A stretch of 16,306 nt of DNA from Neobacillus cucumis (lineage in GTDB: Bacteria > Bacillota > Bacilli > Bacillales_B > DSM-18226). Under the pieces are notes generated by a model. It was not told where the DNA came from, did not search any database, and worked only from the letters and a program-made list of their open reading frames with translations. Both the position numbers and the translations under genes were made by a program. Within the stretch, counting starts at the first letter, position 1. Every line of letters begins with the position of its first letter. Shown here in pieces: positions 9,495-16,277 of this stretch. The stretch covers positions 1 to 16,306 of the forward strand of contig NZ_JAMBOH010000055.1 in assembly GCF_023715505.1 (NCBI RefSeq). The letters run 5' to 3'.

Positions 9495-10781
9495 CTAGGA
9501 TCCTTTCTTGGTTACATTGAAATTGTCCACGATTAAAAGCCAATTTTGCGGAAAGGCTAACCCAAGTTTCCAGTAGCTCATTCCCCGAAGATTCAGCTCC
9601 TTGATTAAATCAAACTTTGCCTGGATTGACCGGGCATCCTCAAACCAGACCTCATGCTCTTTACCACTTACAGTATACCGGAAGTGCGGAGCTTGTGCTT
9701 TTGTATCATACTGAATCGGAACATTATGTGTTGCGGCAAGCTGAATAGCCTGCTGCGGGCTCACTGCTTTTGCTACTGTTCCTTGGACAAATGGAAGTGT
9801 CCAGTCATAGCCATAGAGGTTCTGTCCCATTAGAATCTTATTTGAAGGCATTTCAGTAATGGCGTATTCTAAAACTTTCCTGACCTGTTCGATTGGTGAT
9901 ACAGCCATGGCCGGGCCGCCGCTGTATCCCCACTCATAGGTCATAATCACGACAAAGTCAGAGATTTCCCCATGTGCTCGATAGTCGTGTCCTTCATACC
10001 ATTTTCCTTTTTGGGTGGCACTTGTTTTCGGAGCAAGAGCAGTAGACATGAACCAGCCCTCCCGGCTAAACCTTTGTTTCGCCTTCCGCAAAAAGTTATT
10101 ATAGGCTTCTCGGTCAGCTGGCCGTAAAAACTCAAAATCAAAATGAATGTCGCGGAATCCATATTTTTTGGCGGTAGCGACAATATTATTGAGGAATCGA
10201 TCCTGGATCGGCAGATCATTTAATAAAATACGGCCAAGTTCGTCACTAAATTGATCATTCTCCTGATTGTTAATGACCATCATTAATACGTTTCGATTGG
10301 CTCTAGCTATTGCAGGGAAATTATTTAATAAAGGCTCTTTTAAGGTCCCATCGCGGCGCGCTTGGAAGCTAAACGGGGCTAAATAGGTTAGGTACGGAGC
10401 CGCTTCTCGGGCGCTTGATTCTAAACCAGCGGCTACTGTCGTTCCGCGCGGCTCAACATAGGCGTTAAACTCAGCATTTCTTTTTGCCCCTTGAGGTATA
10501 TAGAGACGGAACCCTACATTTAAGGGCTGATTGATGTTAATCCGGTTAACGCTTGCCAATTGTTGAGGAGAAACGCCGAACTTACGCCCTATTGAATAAA
10601 GGGAATCTCCGGATTGAACAAAATAAAAATGGCCGATAATGGGAATAACAATGGATTGTCCAATGACCAGATTATTTGGGTTTGGCAGTTCATTTGCCTC
10701 AACGATGTCTTGTACGGTCGTATGATAAGTCCTTGCAATCGTTGTTAATGATTCATTGCTCTTTATGATATGGATTTGCAT
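9495..10781 (-). CDS. sleL: Spore peptidoglycan N-acetylglucosaminidase, LysM-GH18 (SleL/YaaH)
   Basis: 428 residues from the ATG at 10781. An in-frame ATG seven codons upstream is rejected because GGGGAGG lies between them at proper spacing for the later start. Two LysM domains (about 1-47 and 51-96) bind peptidoglycan glycans. A GH18 barrel follows (about 125-415) with the catalytic stretch DIHFDFE (211-217) and Glu217 as general acid. There is no signal peptide, as expected for a mother-cell enzyme that is packed onto the forespore. In B. cereus and B. anthracis, SleL degrades cortex fragments during germination, and YaaH is the B. subtilis counterpart. A candidate sigma-E promoter lies at the end of yaaI. 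Confidence 0.95.
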   Translation of the reverse strand: MQIHIIKSNESLTTIARTYHTTVQDIVEANELPNPNNLVIGQSIVIPIIGHFYFVQSGDSLYSIGRKFGVSPQQLASVNRININQPLNVGFRLYIPQGAKRNAEFNAYVEPRGTTVAAGLESSAREAAPYLTYLAPFSFQARRDGTLKEPLLNNFPAIARANRNVLMMVINNQENDQFSDELGRILLNDLPIQDRFLNNIVATAKKYGFRDIHFDFEFLRPADREAYNNFLRKAKQRFSREGWFMSTALAPKTSATQKGKWYEGHDYRAHGEISDFVVIMTYEWGYSGGPAMAVSPIEQVRKVLEYAITEMPSNKILMGQNLYGYDWTLPFVQGTVAKAVSPQQAIQLAATHNVPIQYDTKAQAPHFRYTVSGKEHEVWFEDARSIQAKFDLIKELNLRGMSYWKLGLAFPQNWLLIVDNFNVTKKGS

Positions 10782-10811
10782 CCTGATCCCTCCCCGAAAC
10801 ATACGCTACAG

Positions 10812-11387
10812 CTATTCTATGAGGGAGGGTGGGTTTACATGATATACTTTTGGTAAATCATGTGAGGATTTAATCTCTGCCTTTAAAACATTTTTCATCA
10901 TCGTTAGAGCATATTGGTTATCTTGATCATCTGTCGAGGCAATACAATTAGTAGGGATATAAAGCTTGTATTCCCGCATATAGGCATCGTTTGCTGTAAA
11001 TAGAACACAGATATTGCCCGCAATGCCCGTTACAATAAGGGTATTTACTTTTAGCTGATGCAGTAAGGTATTTAAGGCAGTTCCGTAAAAGGCAGAGTGT
11101 TTCGGCTTAATTAAAAAATAATCCTTTTTATCAGGGAGCACTTTATCATATATAGGCTCACTATATTGATTTCGGCAATGTTCAATAATGGTATGGTAAT
11201 CTGCTTGCCATAAATTATAATGATCGTTAATAAAGATAACAGGGAGCTGCTGTTGATTAAATTGTTCTTTTAATTCTTTAATTGGCCCGGCAATTTTCAG
11301 TGCCTTTTGAGCAAGAATATGGCCATGTGTAAAATCAAAGTTATTGATCATATCAATGATTAACAGGGCAGGACGTTCATGATTCAA
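10812..11387 (-). CDS. yaaI: Isochorismatase-family cysteine hydrolase
   Basis: 191 residues from a TTG start preceded by AAAGGAGGGAG at good spacing. The fold is that of isochorismatase/nicotinamidase hydrolases. The catalytic triad is visible as Asp12 (LLIIDM), Lys96 (IKPKHSAFYGT) and Cys127, the last in GIAGNIC with the family's cis-peptide neighbourhood. The substrate cannot be read from the sequence: nicotinamide, isochorismate and N-carbamoyl amines are all used in this family. It ends 30 bases before sleL on the same strand and is divergent from tadA. Confidence 0.85.
   Translation of the reverse strand: MNHERPALLIIDMINNFDFTHGHILAQKALKIAGPIKELKEQFNQQQLPVIFINDHYNLWQADYHTIIEHCRNQYSEPIYDKVLPDKKDYFLIKPKHSAFYGTALNTLLHQLKVNTLIVTGIAGNICVLFTANDAYMREYKLYIPTNCIASTDDQDNQYALTMMKNVLKAEIKSSHDLPKVYHVNPPSLIE
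10814..10842 (-). promoter_or_regulatory. Candidate sigma-E promoter of sleL
   Basis: On the minus strand, -35 TCATGTA (10842-10836), 14-bp spacer, and -10 CATAGAAT (10821-10814). Against the sigma-E consensus (about KMATATT and CATACAMT) this is 5 of 7 and 7 of 8. The start would be near 10807, with the sleL ribosome binding site and ATG directly downstream. The -10 overlaps the yaaI stop codon. Confidence 0.55.
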
Positions 11388-11487
11388 ACTGTCTCCCTCC
11401 TTTTTGTTTATTTTGGAATAGCTAGAAAGTTTTTATCCTGTCTTAAGGGATTTCAAACCTTTAATACTAAAATAATTAGGTGATAAT

Positions 11488-12009
11488 TTGATAAATATCG
11501 TAGAATCTCAAGATGAATTTTTTATGAAGGAAGCAATAAAGGAAGCAAAGAAAGCAGAAGAATTAAATGAAGTACCAATTGGTGCAGTGCTGGTGATGAA
11601 AGGCGAAATTATTTCCCGGGCCCATAATTTAAGAGAGCTAGAACAAAGTGCCATTGCTCATGCCGAGTTGCTAGCGATTGATCAGGCCTGCCGACAAACC
11701 GGATCTTGGCGGTTAGAGAATTCAACCCTATATGTCACTCTGGAGCCATGTCCTATGTGTGCCGGTGCGATTATTTTATCAAGAGTGAAAAGGGTGGTTT
11801 ATGGTGCAAGTGATCCAAAAGGGGGCTGTGCCGGAACTCTCATGAATCTGTTACACGATGAACGCTTCAATCATCAGTGTGATCTCACGAAGGGCGTTTT
11901 AGAAGAAGAATGCGGGCAGTTGCTTTCTGCATTTTTTCGAAGCATAAGAGATCGAAAAAAGCTCGAAAAGCAAATGAAGAATAATCAAGCATTTATTAAT
12001 TTACAGTAA
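11488..12009 (+). CDS. tadA: tRNA-specific adenosine deaminase (wobble A34 to inosine)
   Basis: 173 residues from TTG at 11488 with AGGTG (11478-11482) upstream. An internal ATG at residue 13 has no ribosome binding site, and the B. subtilis protein as I recall it also begins before that point. It is a cytidine/deoxycytidylate deaminase fold protein. Zinc ligands are His58 (HAE motif, with proton shuttle Glu60) and Cys88/Cys91 in PCPMC. It converts adenosine to inosine at the wobble position of tRNA-Arg(ACG). The lysine-rich C-terminus (156-165) suits RNA contact. No clear terminator lies between its stop and the SRP RNA promoter, which begins 17 bases on. Confidence 0.96.
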   Translation: MINIVESQDEFFMKEAIKEAKKAEELNEVPIGAVLVMKGEIISRAHNLRELEQSAIAHAELLAIDQACRQTGSWRLENSTLYVTLEPCPMCAGAIILSRVKRVVYGASDPKGGCAGTLMNLLHDERFNHQCDLTKGVLEEECGQLLSAFFRSIRDRKKLEKQMKNNQAFINLQ

Positions 12010-12017
12010 TTTACAGT
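11998..12017 (+). repeat. Tandem 10-bp repeat across the tadA stop codon
   Basis: AATTTACAGT occurs twice in direct tandem (11998-12007 and 12008-12017). The first copy encodes the last residues NLQ, and the TAA stop is formed at the junction. Confidence 0.85.
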
Positions 12018-12026
12018 GGATTAAGA

Positions 12027-12055
12027 TTGCTTTTTTTCGCGATAGGTTGTATATT
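12027..12055 (+). promoter_or_regulatory. Promoter of SRP RNA
   Basis: -35 TTGCTT (12027-12032), 17-bp spacer, and -10 TATATT (12050-12055). The start would be near 12062, just at a small hairpin, GCGTC (12062-12066) with GACGC (12073-12077), ahead of the mature RNA. Confidence 0.75.
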
Positions 12056-12099
12056 AGAAAGGCGTCAGATACGACGCGTGAAAATTTAGGTATCAATTT

Positions 12100-12369
12100 T
12101 GCCGTGCTAGGTGGGGAGGCAGCGGTGCCCTGTACCCGCAATCCGCTCTAGCGGGACTGAATCCCTTCCCGAGGCTTACGACCTGTAGGGTCTGCCTTAA
12201 GTAAGTGGTGTTGACGCCCTGGTCCTGCGCAATGGGAATCCATGAACCATGTCAGGTCCGGAAGGAAGCAGCATTAAGTGGACGCTCCCATGTGCCGCAG
12301 GGTTGCCTGGGCCGAGCTAACTGCTTAAGTAACGCTTATGGGCGTATGTCGACGGAAGGTGCACGGCAG
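12100..12369 (+). ncRNA. scr: Signal recognition particle RNA (scRNA, about 270 nt, with Alu domain)
   Basis: The large Firmicutes-type SRP RNA. The ends pair, GCCGTGC (12101-12107) with GCACGGC (12361-12367). The Alu domain begins GCTAGGTGGGGAGG. Domain IV, the Ffh binding site, has the GGAA tetraloop at 12260-12263 within GTCAGGTCCGGAAGGAAGCA. The 3' half includes GCCGCAGGGTTGCCTGGGCC. In B. subtilis the transcript is made as a longer precursor trimmed by RNase III, and the flanks here leave room for that. With Ffh it targets nascent membrane and secreted proteins. Position between tadA and dnaX matches B. subtilis. Confidence 0.97.
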
Positions 12370-12388
12370 TACATATATGCATGCACTC

Positions 12389-12424
12389 AAAAACTCATCT
12401 CAAATTACGGGATGAGTTTTTTTT
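12389..12424 (+). terminator. SRP RNA terminator
   Basis: AAAAACTCATC (12389-12399) pairs with GATGAGTTTTT (12411-12421) and runs into T. Confidence 0.92.
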
Positions 12425-12433
12425 ACATACATT

Positions 12434-12463
12434 TTGAAAAATGGAAATTAAATAAGCTATAAT
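12434..12463 (+). promoter_or_regulatory. Promoter of the dnaX operon
   Basis: -35 TTGAAA (12434-12439), 18-bp spacer, and perfect -10 TATAAT (12458-12463). The start is near 12470, about 32 bases before the dnaX GTG. It probably also serves ebfC and recR. Confidence 0.72.
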
Positions 12464-12501
12464 GGATATGATGATAAAAATTTTGAAGGGGGCGGTGTCC
12501 A

Positions 12502-14202
12502 GTGGCATATCAAGCTTTATATCGTGTTTGGCGTCCGCAGGCATTTATTGATGTAGTAGGACAAGAACATGTTACCAAGACATTGCAAAACGCCCTGCTT
12601 CAGCAAAAAATTTCACATGCCTATCTTTTTTCGGGCCCTAGAGGAACAGGTAAAACAAGTGCTGCTAAAATATTAGCAAAGGCTATTAATTGTGAGCATG
12701 CACCGGTTTCAGAGCCATGTAATGAATGTGCGGCATGCCGCGGCATTACTAATGGCACAATTCCAGATGTATTAGAATTTGATGCCGCTTCAAATTCCCG
12801 TGTTGAGGAAATGAGGGATGTCCTCGATAAGGTCAAATTTGCACCAACGGCTGTAAACTACAAGGTCTATATTATAGATGAAGTGCATATGCTGTCGATT
12901 AGTGCTTTTAATGCTTTGTTGAAGACGCTCGAGGAACCGCCAAAGCATGTTATTTTTATTTTGGCAACAACGGAACCTCATAAGATCCCGCTAACGATTA
13001 TCTCAAGGTGTCAGCGTTTTGATTTTAGACGCATAACAGCAGGATCCATTGTGAATAGAATGAAATTAATCGTGGAAGAAACAGGCGTGAACTGTGATGA
13101 AACGGCACTGCAAATGATTGCCCGCGCTGCTGAGGGCGGTATGCGGGACGCCTTAAGTCTGTTGGACCAAGCTATTTCCTACAGTCAGGACCGTGTTACA
13201 CTTGAAGACGCGTTAACCGTTACAGGATCTGTATCACAAGGATTTCTTAATAAATTAGCCCATGCCTTTGAAGAAGGTGATGTGGCGAGTGGTCTAGAGG
13301 CACTCGATGAACTATTATTCCATGGGAAAGATCCATCCAGATTTATGGAGGACTTCATTTTATTTTATCGGGATATGCTCCTTTATAAAACTGCCCCTAA
13401 TCTGGAGGAATCGCTTGAAAGAGTGATGCTGGATGAGGATTTTCGAAAATTGGCGGAAACGGTCCCAGTTGAAAAAATTTATCAACTTATTGATTTGCTG
13501 AATAAGACACAGCAGGAAATGCGCTGGACCAATCACCCTCGGATCTTTTTGGAGGTAGCGGTTGTAAAGCTCTGTCAAATGGAAGTGAAACCATCATCGG
13601 TTCAAGCGGTTACTGCACCTATTGGGGAATTACTAGCAAGAATTGATCACCTTGAGTCAGAGCTACAGCACTTAAAGGCCAATGGTGCAGCACCGGCTGC
13701 TCAAGAGGGAGCACCGCAACAGCAAAAACCTGCACAAAGATCATCCTCTAAAAAGGCTTATCAGGCACCAGTTGGAAAAATAAATGAAGTTTTAAAGCAG
13801 GCAACAAAGAACGATTTAAATTTAATTAAAGCAAATTGGGGAGAAATGCGGTCTAGCCTGTTAAAATCGCAGGCTGCATTATTAAATGATGCTGAACCGA
13901 TTGCCGCTTCCTCTACCGCTTTTATTATAAAATTTAAGCATGAAATGATTTGCCAAATGGCAATGAACCGCACCGATTTTCTTGAAGCCGTTACAGCTGC
14001 ACTTTTAAAATTAACAGGTAAGAGGCTTCAGCTTTTAGGCGTCCCTGAAGATCAATGGATGCCGATTCGCGAAAGCTTTTTAAATAGTCAGCATGATGAA
14101 GAAGGATCAAGCTTAGGCGGTGAGTCTGCAAAGGAAGAGGAACCGCATATTGCAGAGGCAAAGAAATTATTTGGTGCTGAGTTTGTAGAAATTATTGACT
14201 AA
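12502..14202 (+). CDS. dnaX: DNA polymerase III subunit tau (clamp loader)
   Basis: 566 residues from a GTG start, close to the 563 of B. subtilis. An AAGGGGGCGG ribosome binding site precedes it. The AAA+ clamp-loader ATPase has Walker A GPRGTGKT (45-52), a zinc module with Cys64, Cys73, Cys76 and Cys79, Walker B DEVH (126-129), and the SRC arginine-finger motif (168-170). Domain III oligomerises the loader. A proline/glutamine-rich linker (about 392-416) leads to the C-terminal region that in tau binds helicase and polymerase. It loads the beta clamp and couples the replisome. No functional slippery heptamer for a gamma form is seen. It is followed 26 bases later by ebfC. Confidence 0.97.
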   Translation: MAYQALYRVWRPQAFIDVVGQEHVTKTLQNALLQQKISHAYLFSGPRGTGKTSAAKILAKAINCEHAPVSEPCNECAACRGITNGTIPDVLEFDAASNSRVEEMRDVLDKVKFAPTAVNYKVYIIDEVHMLSISAFNALLKTLEEPPKHVIFILATTEPHKIPLTIISRCQRFDFRRITAGSIVNRMKLIVEETGVNCDETALQMIARAAEGGMRDALSLLDQAISYSQDRVTLEDALTVTGSVSQGFLNKLAHAFEEGDVASGLEALDELLFHGKDPSRFMEDFILFYRDMLLYKTAPNLEESLERVMLDEDFRKLAETVPVEKIYQLIDLLNKTQQEMRWTNHPRIFLEVAVVKLCQMEVKPSSVQAVTAPIGELLARIDHLESELQHLKANGAAPAAQEGAPQQQKPAQRSSSKKAYQAPVGKINEVLKQATKNDLNLIKANWGEMRSSLLKSQAALLNDAEPIAASSTAFIIKFKHEMICQMAMNRTDFLEAVTAALLKLTGKRLQLLGVPEDQWMPIRESFLNSQHDEEGSSLGGESAKEEEPHIAEAKKLFGAEFVEIID

Positions 14203-14228
14203 TGAATAAATAAATGGAGGTTAGGATT

Positions 14229-14552
14229 ATGATGCGTGGCGGCGGAATGGGTAACATGCAAAATATGATGAAACAAATGCAAAAGATGCAGAAGAAAATG
14301 GCAGAGGCTCAAGAAGAGTTAGGCCAGCAAAAAATTGAAGGTACTGCCGGCGGCGGAATGGTGACAGTGATAGTTACAGGACATAAAGAAGTAGTAGATG
14401 TGCAAATTAAACCTGAGGCCGTAGATCCAGACGATGTTGAAATGCTTCAAGACTTGGTCCTTGCTGCTGTTAATGATGCCCTTAAAAAGGCGGAAGAATT
14501 AACAAACAATACAATGGGTCAATTTACTAAAGGAATGAATTTACCTTTTTAA
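14229..14552 (+). CDS. yaaK: YbaB/EbfC family nucleoid-associated protein
   Basis: 107 residues from the ATG at 14229, which has GGAGG (14216-14220) 8 bases upstream. The next codon is also ATG and could serve. An in-frame ATG at 14214 overlaps the ribosome binding site and is rejected. The protein starts with a glycine/methionine-rich stretch ([17 protein letters not shown]), then a charged helix, the conserved TAGGGMV, and a beta/helix segment ending MGQFTKGMN. Family members form dimers that bind DNA as tweezers. The dnaX-ebfC-recR linkage is widespread and suggests a link with replication or repair, but the exact role is not settled. Confidence 0.95.
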   Translation: MMRGGGMGNMQNMMKQMQKMQKKMAEAQEELGQQKIEGTAGGGMVTVIVTGHKEVVDVQIKPEAVDPDDVEMLQDLVLAAVNDALKKAEELTNNTMGQFTKGMNLPF

Positions 14553-14593
14553 TGAGATAAGTAAGTAAAAAAGTTTTTGACTTAAAGAATTGA

Positions 14594-14654
14594 TTAGCTC
14601 CAGCGCCTAGGGCTCGGGATCATAAGCCCCTGTTCAAGGCGCCTGTGCTATTTT
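14594..14654 (+). repeat. Copy 3 of the dispersed AGCTCCAGCGCCTAG repeat, with fold-back
   Basis: TTAGCTCCAGCGCCTAG followed by an imperfect inverted repeat. GCGCCT (14603-14608) pairs with AGGCGC (14637-14642), GGGCT (14610-14614) pairs with AGCCC (14625-14629), and the outer AGC pairs with GCT (14647-14649). TATTTT follows the foot. It lies in the ebfC-recR gap, which in B. subtilis is short as I recall, so it looks inserted. Confidence 0.6.
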
Positions 14655-14669
14655 ATTAAATGTTGAGTT

Positions 14670-14718
14670 GGGGTGCATAGGAACTTAGGATGTTTTCGAC
14701 TCCGAGACCTGGCACCCC
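14670..14718 (+). repeat. Long hairpin upstream of recR
   Basis: GGGGTGC (14670-14676) pairs with GCACCCC (14712-14718). Inside, AGG (14679-14681) pairs with CCT (14708-14710), and CTTAGGA (14684-14690) pairs with TCCGAG (14701-14706) with one bulged A, leaving a 10-base loop TGTTTTCGAC. There is no T tract after it, so it is not a standard terminator. Together with the repeat at 14594 it fills the 190-base gap between ebfC and recR. Confidence 0.6.
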
Positions 14719-14742
14719 TGCTTTCTAGAGGAGAAAAGCTAA

Positions 14743-15339
14743 ATGCACTATCCAGAACCCATATCTAAGCTGATAGACAGCTTTATGAAGTTGCCGGGAA
14801 TTGGTCCTAAAACGGCTGCTCGGTTAGCTTTTCACGTTTTAAATATGAAAGAAGACATAGTGCTCGACTTTGCAAAAGCGCTTGTCAACGCAAAACGTAA
14901 TTTAACTTATTGCTCCGTCTGTGGGCATATTACCGATCAAGATCCGTGTTATATCTGTGAGGACCAGCGCCGGGATAAAAGCATTATTTGTGTCGTTCAA
15001 GATCCAAAGGATGTTATTGCGATGGAAAAGATGAAGGAATTCAATGGCCTATACCATGTTCTGCACGGGGCTATTTCACCAATGGATGGAATTGGACCAG
15101 AGGATATAAATATTCCCGATTTATTGAAACGTCTCCAAGATGAAGCAGTTCAAGAAGTCATTCTCGCCACAAATCCAAATATTGAGGGAGAAGCCACAGC
15201 CATGTATATCTCCCGATTATTAAAACCATCAGGCATTAAAACAACTAGAATTGCTCATGGACTTCCTGTTGGCGGGGACCTTGAGTATGCGGATGAAGTA
15301 ACTTTATCTAAGGCAATTGAGGGAAGACGGGAATTGTAA
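14743..15339 (+). CDS. recR: Recombination mediator RecR
   Basis: 198 residues, the usual length. A helix-hairpin-helix ([15 protein letters not shown], 16-30) is followed by a C4 zinc finger (Cys57, Cys60, Cys69, Cys72). Next come a Toprim domain (about 81-170: [14 protein letters not shown], then [14 protein letters not shown]) and the C-terminal [14 protein letters not shown]. With RecF and RecO it loads RecA onto SSB-coated gaps. An AGAGGAG ribosome binding site (14728-14733) sits in the loop of a possible small hairpin, GCTTT (14720-14724) with AAAGC (14735-14739). It has no strong promoter of its own and is presumably expressed by read-through from dnaX-ebfC. Confidence 0.98.
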   Translation: MHYPEPISKLIDSFMKLPGIGPKTAARLAFHVLNMKEDIVLDFAKALVNAKRNLTYCSVCGHITDQDPCYICEDQRRDKSIICVVQDPKDVIAMEKMKEFNGLYHVLHGAISPMDGIGPEDINIPDLLKRLQDEAVQEVILATNPNIEGEATAMYISRLLKPSGIKTTRIAHGLPVGGDLEYADEVTLSKAIEGRREL

Positions 15340-15416
15340 ACCAAAAAGAGGTGAAAAGTCTCATAAAGTCTAATTACAGATTTTAGCTAGACACACTATA
15401 ACCGGAGGAATAACAG

Positions 15417-15635
15417 ATGTTTTTTCGGCGCAAAGGGCGGCTGCGAAAAGAGTATGATGAGAAGCTGATAGCACAATTAAACCGATTTAAAACACATTGG
15501 CAGCAGGAAAAGATGCTTTTAGAAAAAAGCTTTGACCCTTCAGAAGAAGTGATCTGTCAAACTAAAATAGCGGAAGCTAAATATATCTTTCTATTAAGAG
15601 AAGCAAAGCAGCGAAATGTAACCATTCTTAAGTGA
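15417..15635 (+). CDS. yaaL: YaaL, small DUF2508-type protein
   Basis: 72 residues, charged and helical, starting FFRRKGRLRKEYDEKL, with no membrane segment. The ATG follows GGAGG (15404-15408) with 8-base spacing. I assign it by position between recR and bofA and by its resemblance to YaaL, a short protein of unknown function restricted to Firmicutes. The basic N-terminus followed by a predicted long helix would suit a peripheral or partner-binding role, but nothing in the sequence fixes it. A TATAAC at 15397-15402 could be a -10, but no good -35 accompanies it. Confidence 0.85.
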   Translation: MFFRRKGRLRKEYDEKLIAQLNRFKTHWQQEKMLLEKSFDPSEEVICQTKIAEAKYIFLLREAKQRNVTILK

Positions 15636-15657
15636 AACAGTATTTCTCCCCATATGG

Positions 15658-15685
15658 TCTATATAGAACAACTTGTACATATGTT
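15658..15685 (+). promoter_or_regulatory. Weak candidate sigma-E promoter of bofA
   Basis: A -10 like CATATGTT (15678-15685, 5 of 8 to CATACAMT) lies 13 bp after TCTATAT (15658-15664), which is a poor -35. It is proposed because bofA acts in the mother cell under sigma-E in B. subtilis as I recall. Confidence 0.25.
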
Positions 15686-15719
15686 GTAGTAAAAAGACAT
15701 TGGAGGGGGGAAGCTTTAG

Positions 15720-15983
15720 TTGGAACCAATAGTCGTAATTTCTATTTTAGGCGGGCTTATTCTTTTATTATTATTTTCTGGTGCTCCATTTAAGCCAATA
15801 CGATTTGTCGGACAGGCAGCTGTAAAGTTTTTAATAGGAGCTTTGTTTTTATTTTTTCTAAATGTGGCTGGTAATCGCTATGGAATTCATGTCCCGATTA
15901 ATTTTGCAACTTCCGCTGTTTCAGGTTTTCTTGGTATACCAGGATTAGTCGCGTTAGTTGCGATCCAGCATTGGGTTCTATAG
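15720..15983 (+). CDS. bofA: BofA, inhibitor of pro-sigma-K processing
   Basis: 87 residues from a TTG start, exactly the length of the B. subtilis protein. A GGAGGGGGG run (15702-15710) is the ribosome binding site. Two hydrophobic segments (about 3-20 and 33-52) span the membrane, and the conserved tail GIHVPINFATSAVSGFLGIPG (55-75 region) follows. BofA sits with SpoIVFA in the outer forespore membrane and holds the SpoIVFB protease inactive until the forespore signals. It is the last gene before the next rRNA operon and is closed by a strong terminator. Confidence 0.96.
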   Translation: MEPIVVISILGGLILLLLFSGAPFKPIRFVGQAAVKFLIGALFLFFLNVAGNRYGIHVPINFATSAVSGFLGIPGLVALVAIQHWVL

Positions 15984-16013
15984 AAAAAAACCGCTGAAAA
16001 ACAGCGGTTTTTC
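15984..16013 (+). terminator. bofA terminator
   Basis: Perfect 11-bp stem AAAAACCGCTG (15986-15996) with CAGCGGTTTTT (16002-16012) and a 5-base loop, directly after the stop codon. It insulates bofA from the rRNA promoters. Confidence 0.92.
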
Positions 16014-16051
16014 TTATGCTTGAGGTATAAGAAAAAATAATGATTATTTGC

Positions 16052-16080
16052 TTGACGGATTAAATGGAATGCTGTAATAT
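16052..16080 (+). promoter_or_regulatory. rRNA operon promoter P1
   Basis: -35 TTGACG (16052-16057), 17-bp spacer, and -10 TAATAT (16075-16080). The predicted start is a G near 16087, as in Bacillus rrn promoters, which respond to GTP level. Confidence 0.8.
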
Positions 16081-16123
16081 ATAAAAGGTCGTCAGTGAGA
16101 TGATAAAGAAAAAAAGAAAGTTG

Positions 16124-16152
16124 TTGACTTTTAGTTGATAACTTGGTAAGAT
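16124..16152 (+). promoter_or_regulatory. rRNA operon promoter P2
   Basis: -35 TTGACT (16124-16129), 17-bp spacer, and -10 TAAGAT (16147-16152), 72 bp downstream of P1. The predicted start is G at about 16159, the first base of a small hairpin, GTCGC (16159-16163) with GCGAC (16170-16174). Confidence 0.82.
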
Positions 16153-16181
16153 AATAAAGTCGCATTTGAGCGACGGGATAT

Positions 16182-16249
16182 TGTTCTTTGAAAACTAAAC
16201 AAACAAAAACGTCAACAAACAATAATATTAGTTTCTACTATGAAACTAA
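16182..16249 (+). promoter_or_regulatory. rRNA leader with boxA antitermination site and processing hairpin
   Basis: TGTTCTTTGAAAACT at 16182-16196 matches the boxA of Bacillus rRNA leaders, bound by NusB/NusE for antitermination. Farther on, TTAGTTTC (16228-16235) and GAAACTAA (16242-16249) form a perfect 8-bp hairpin. Confidence 0.7.
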
Positions 16250-16277
16250 GCCAACGTAACAAATTGAGCTAATCAAC

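Noticed and set aside
12205..12462. Open frame of 85 codons reading plus strand after tadA
   Set aside because: It lies mostly inside the SRP RNA, runs through that gene's terminator and has no ribosome binding site.
13746..13757. Run TCTAAAAAGG in dnaX as a possible frameshift site for a gamma subunit
   Set aside because: The heptamer is T AAA AAG, so the P-site tRNA would re-pair with TAA after a -1 shift, unlike the E. coli A AAA AAG. No gamma form is known to me in Bacillus.
14577..14605. TTGACT as a -35 for a recR promoter
   Set aside because: The sequence 17 bp downstream (CCAGCG, inside the repeat) is nothing like a -10.
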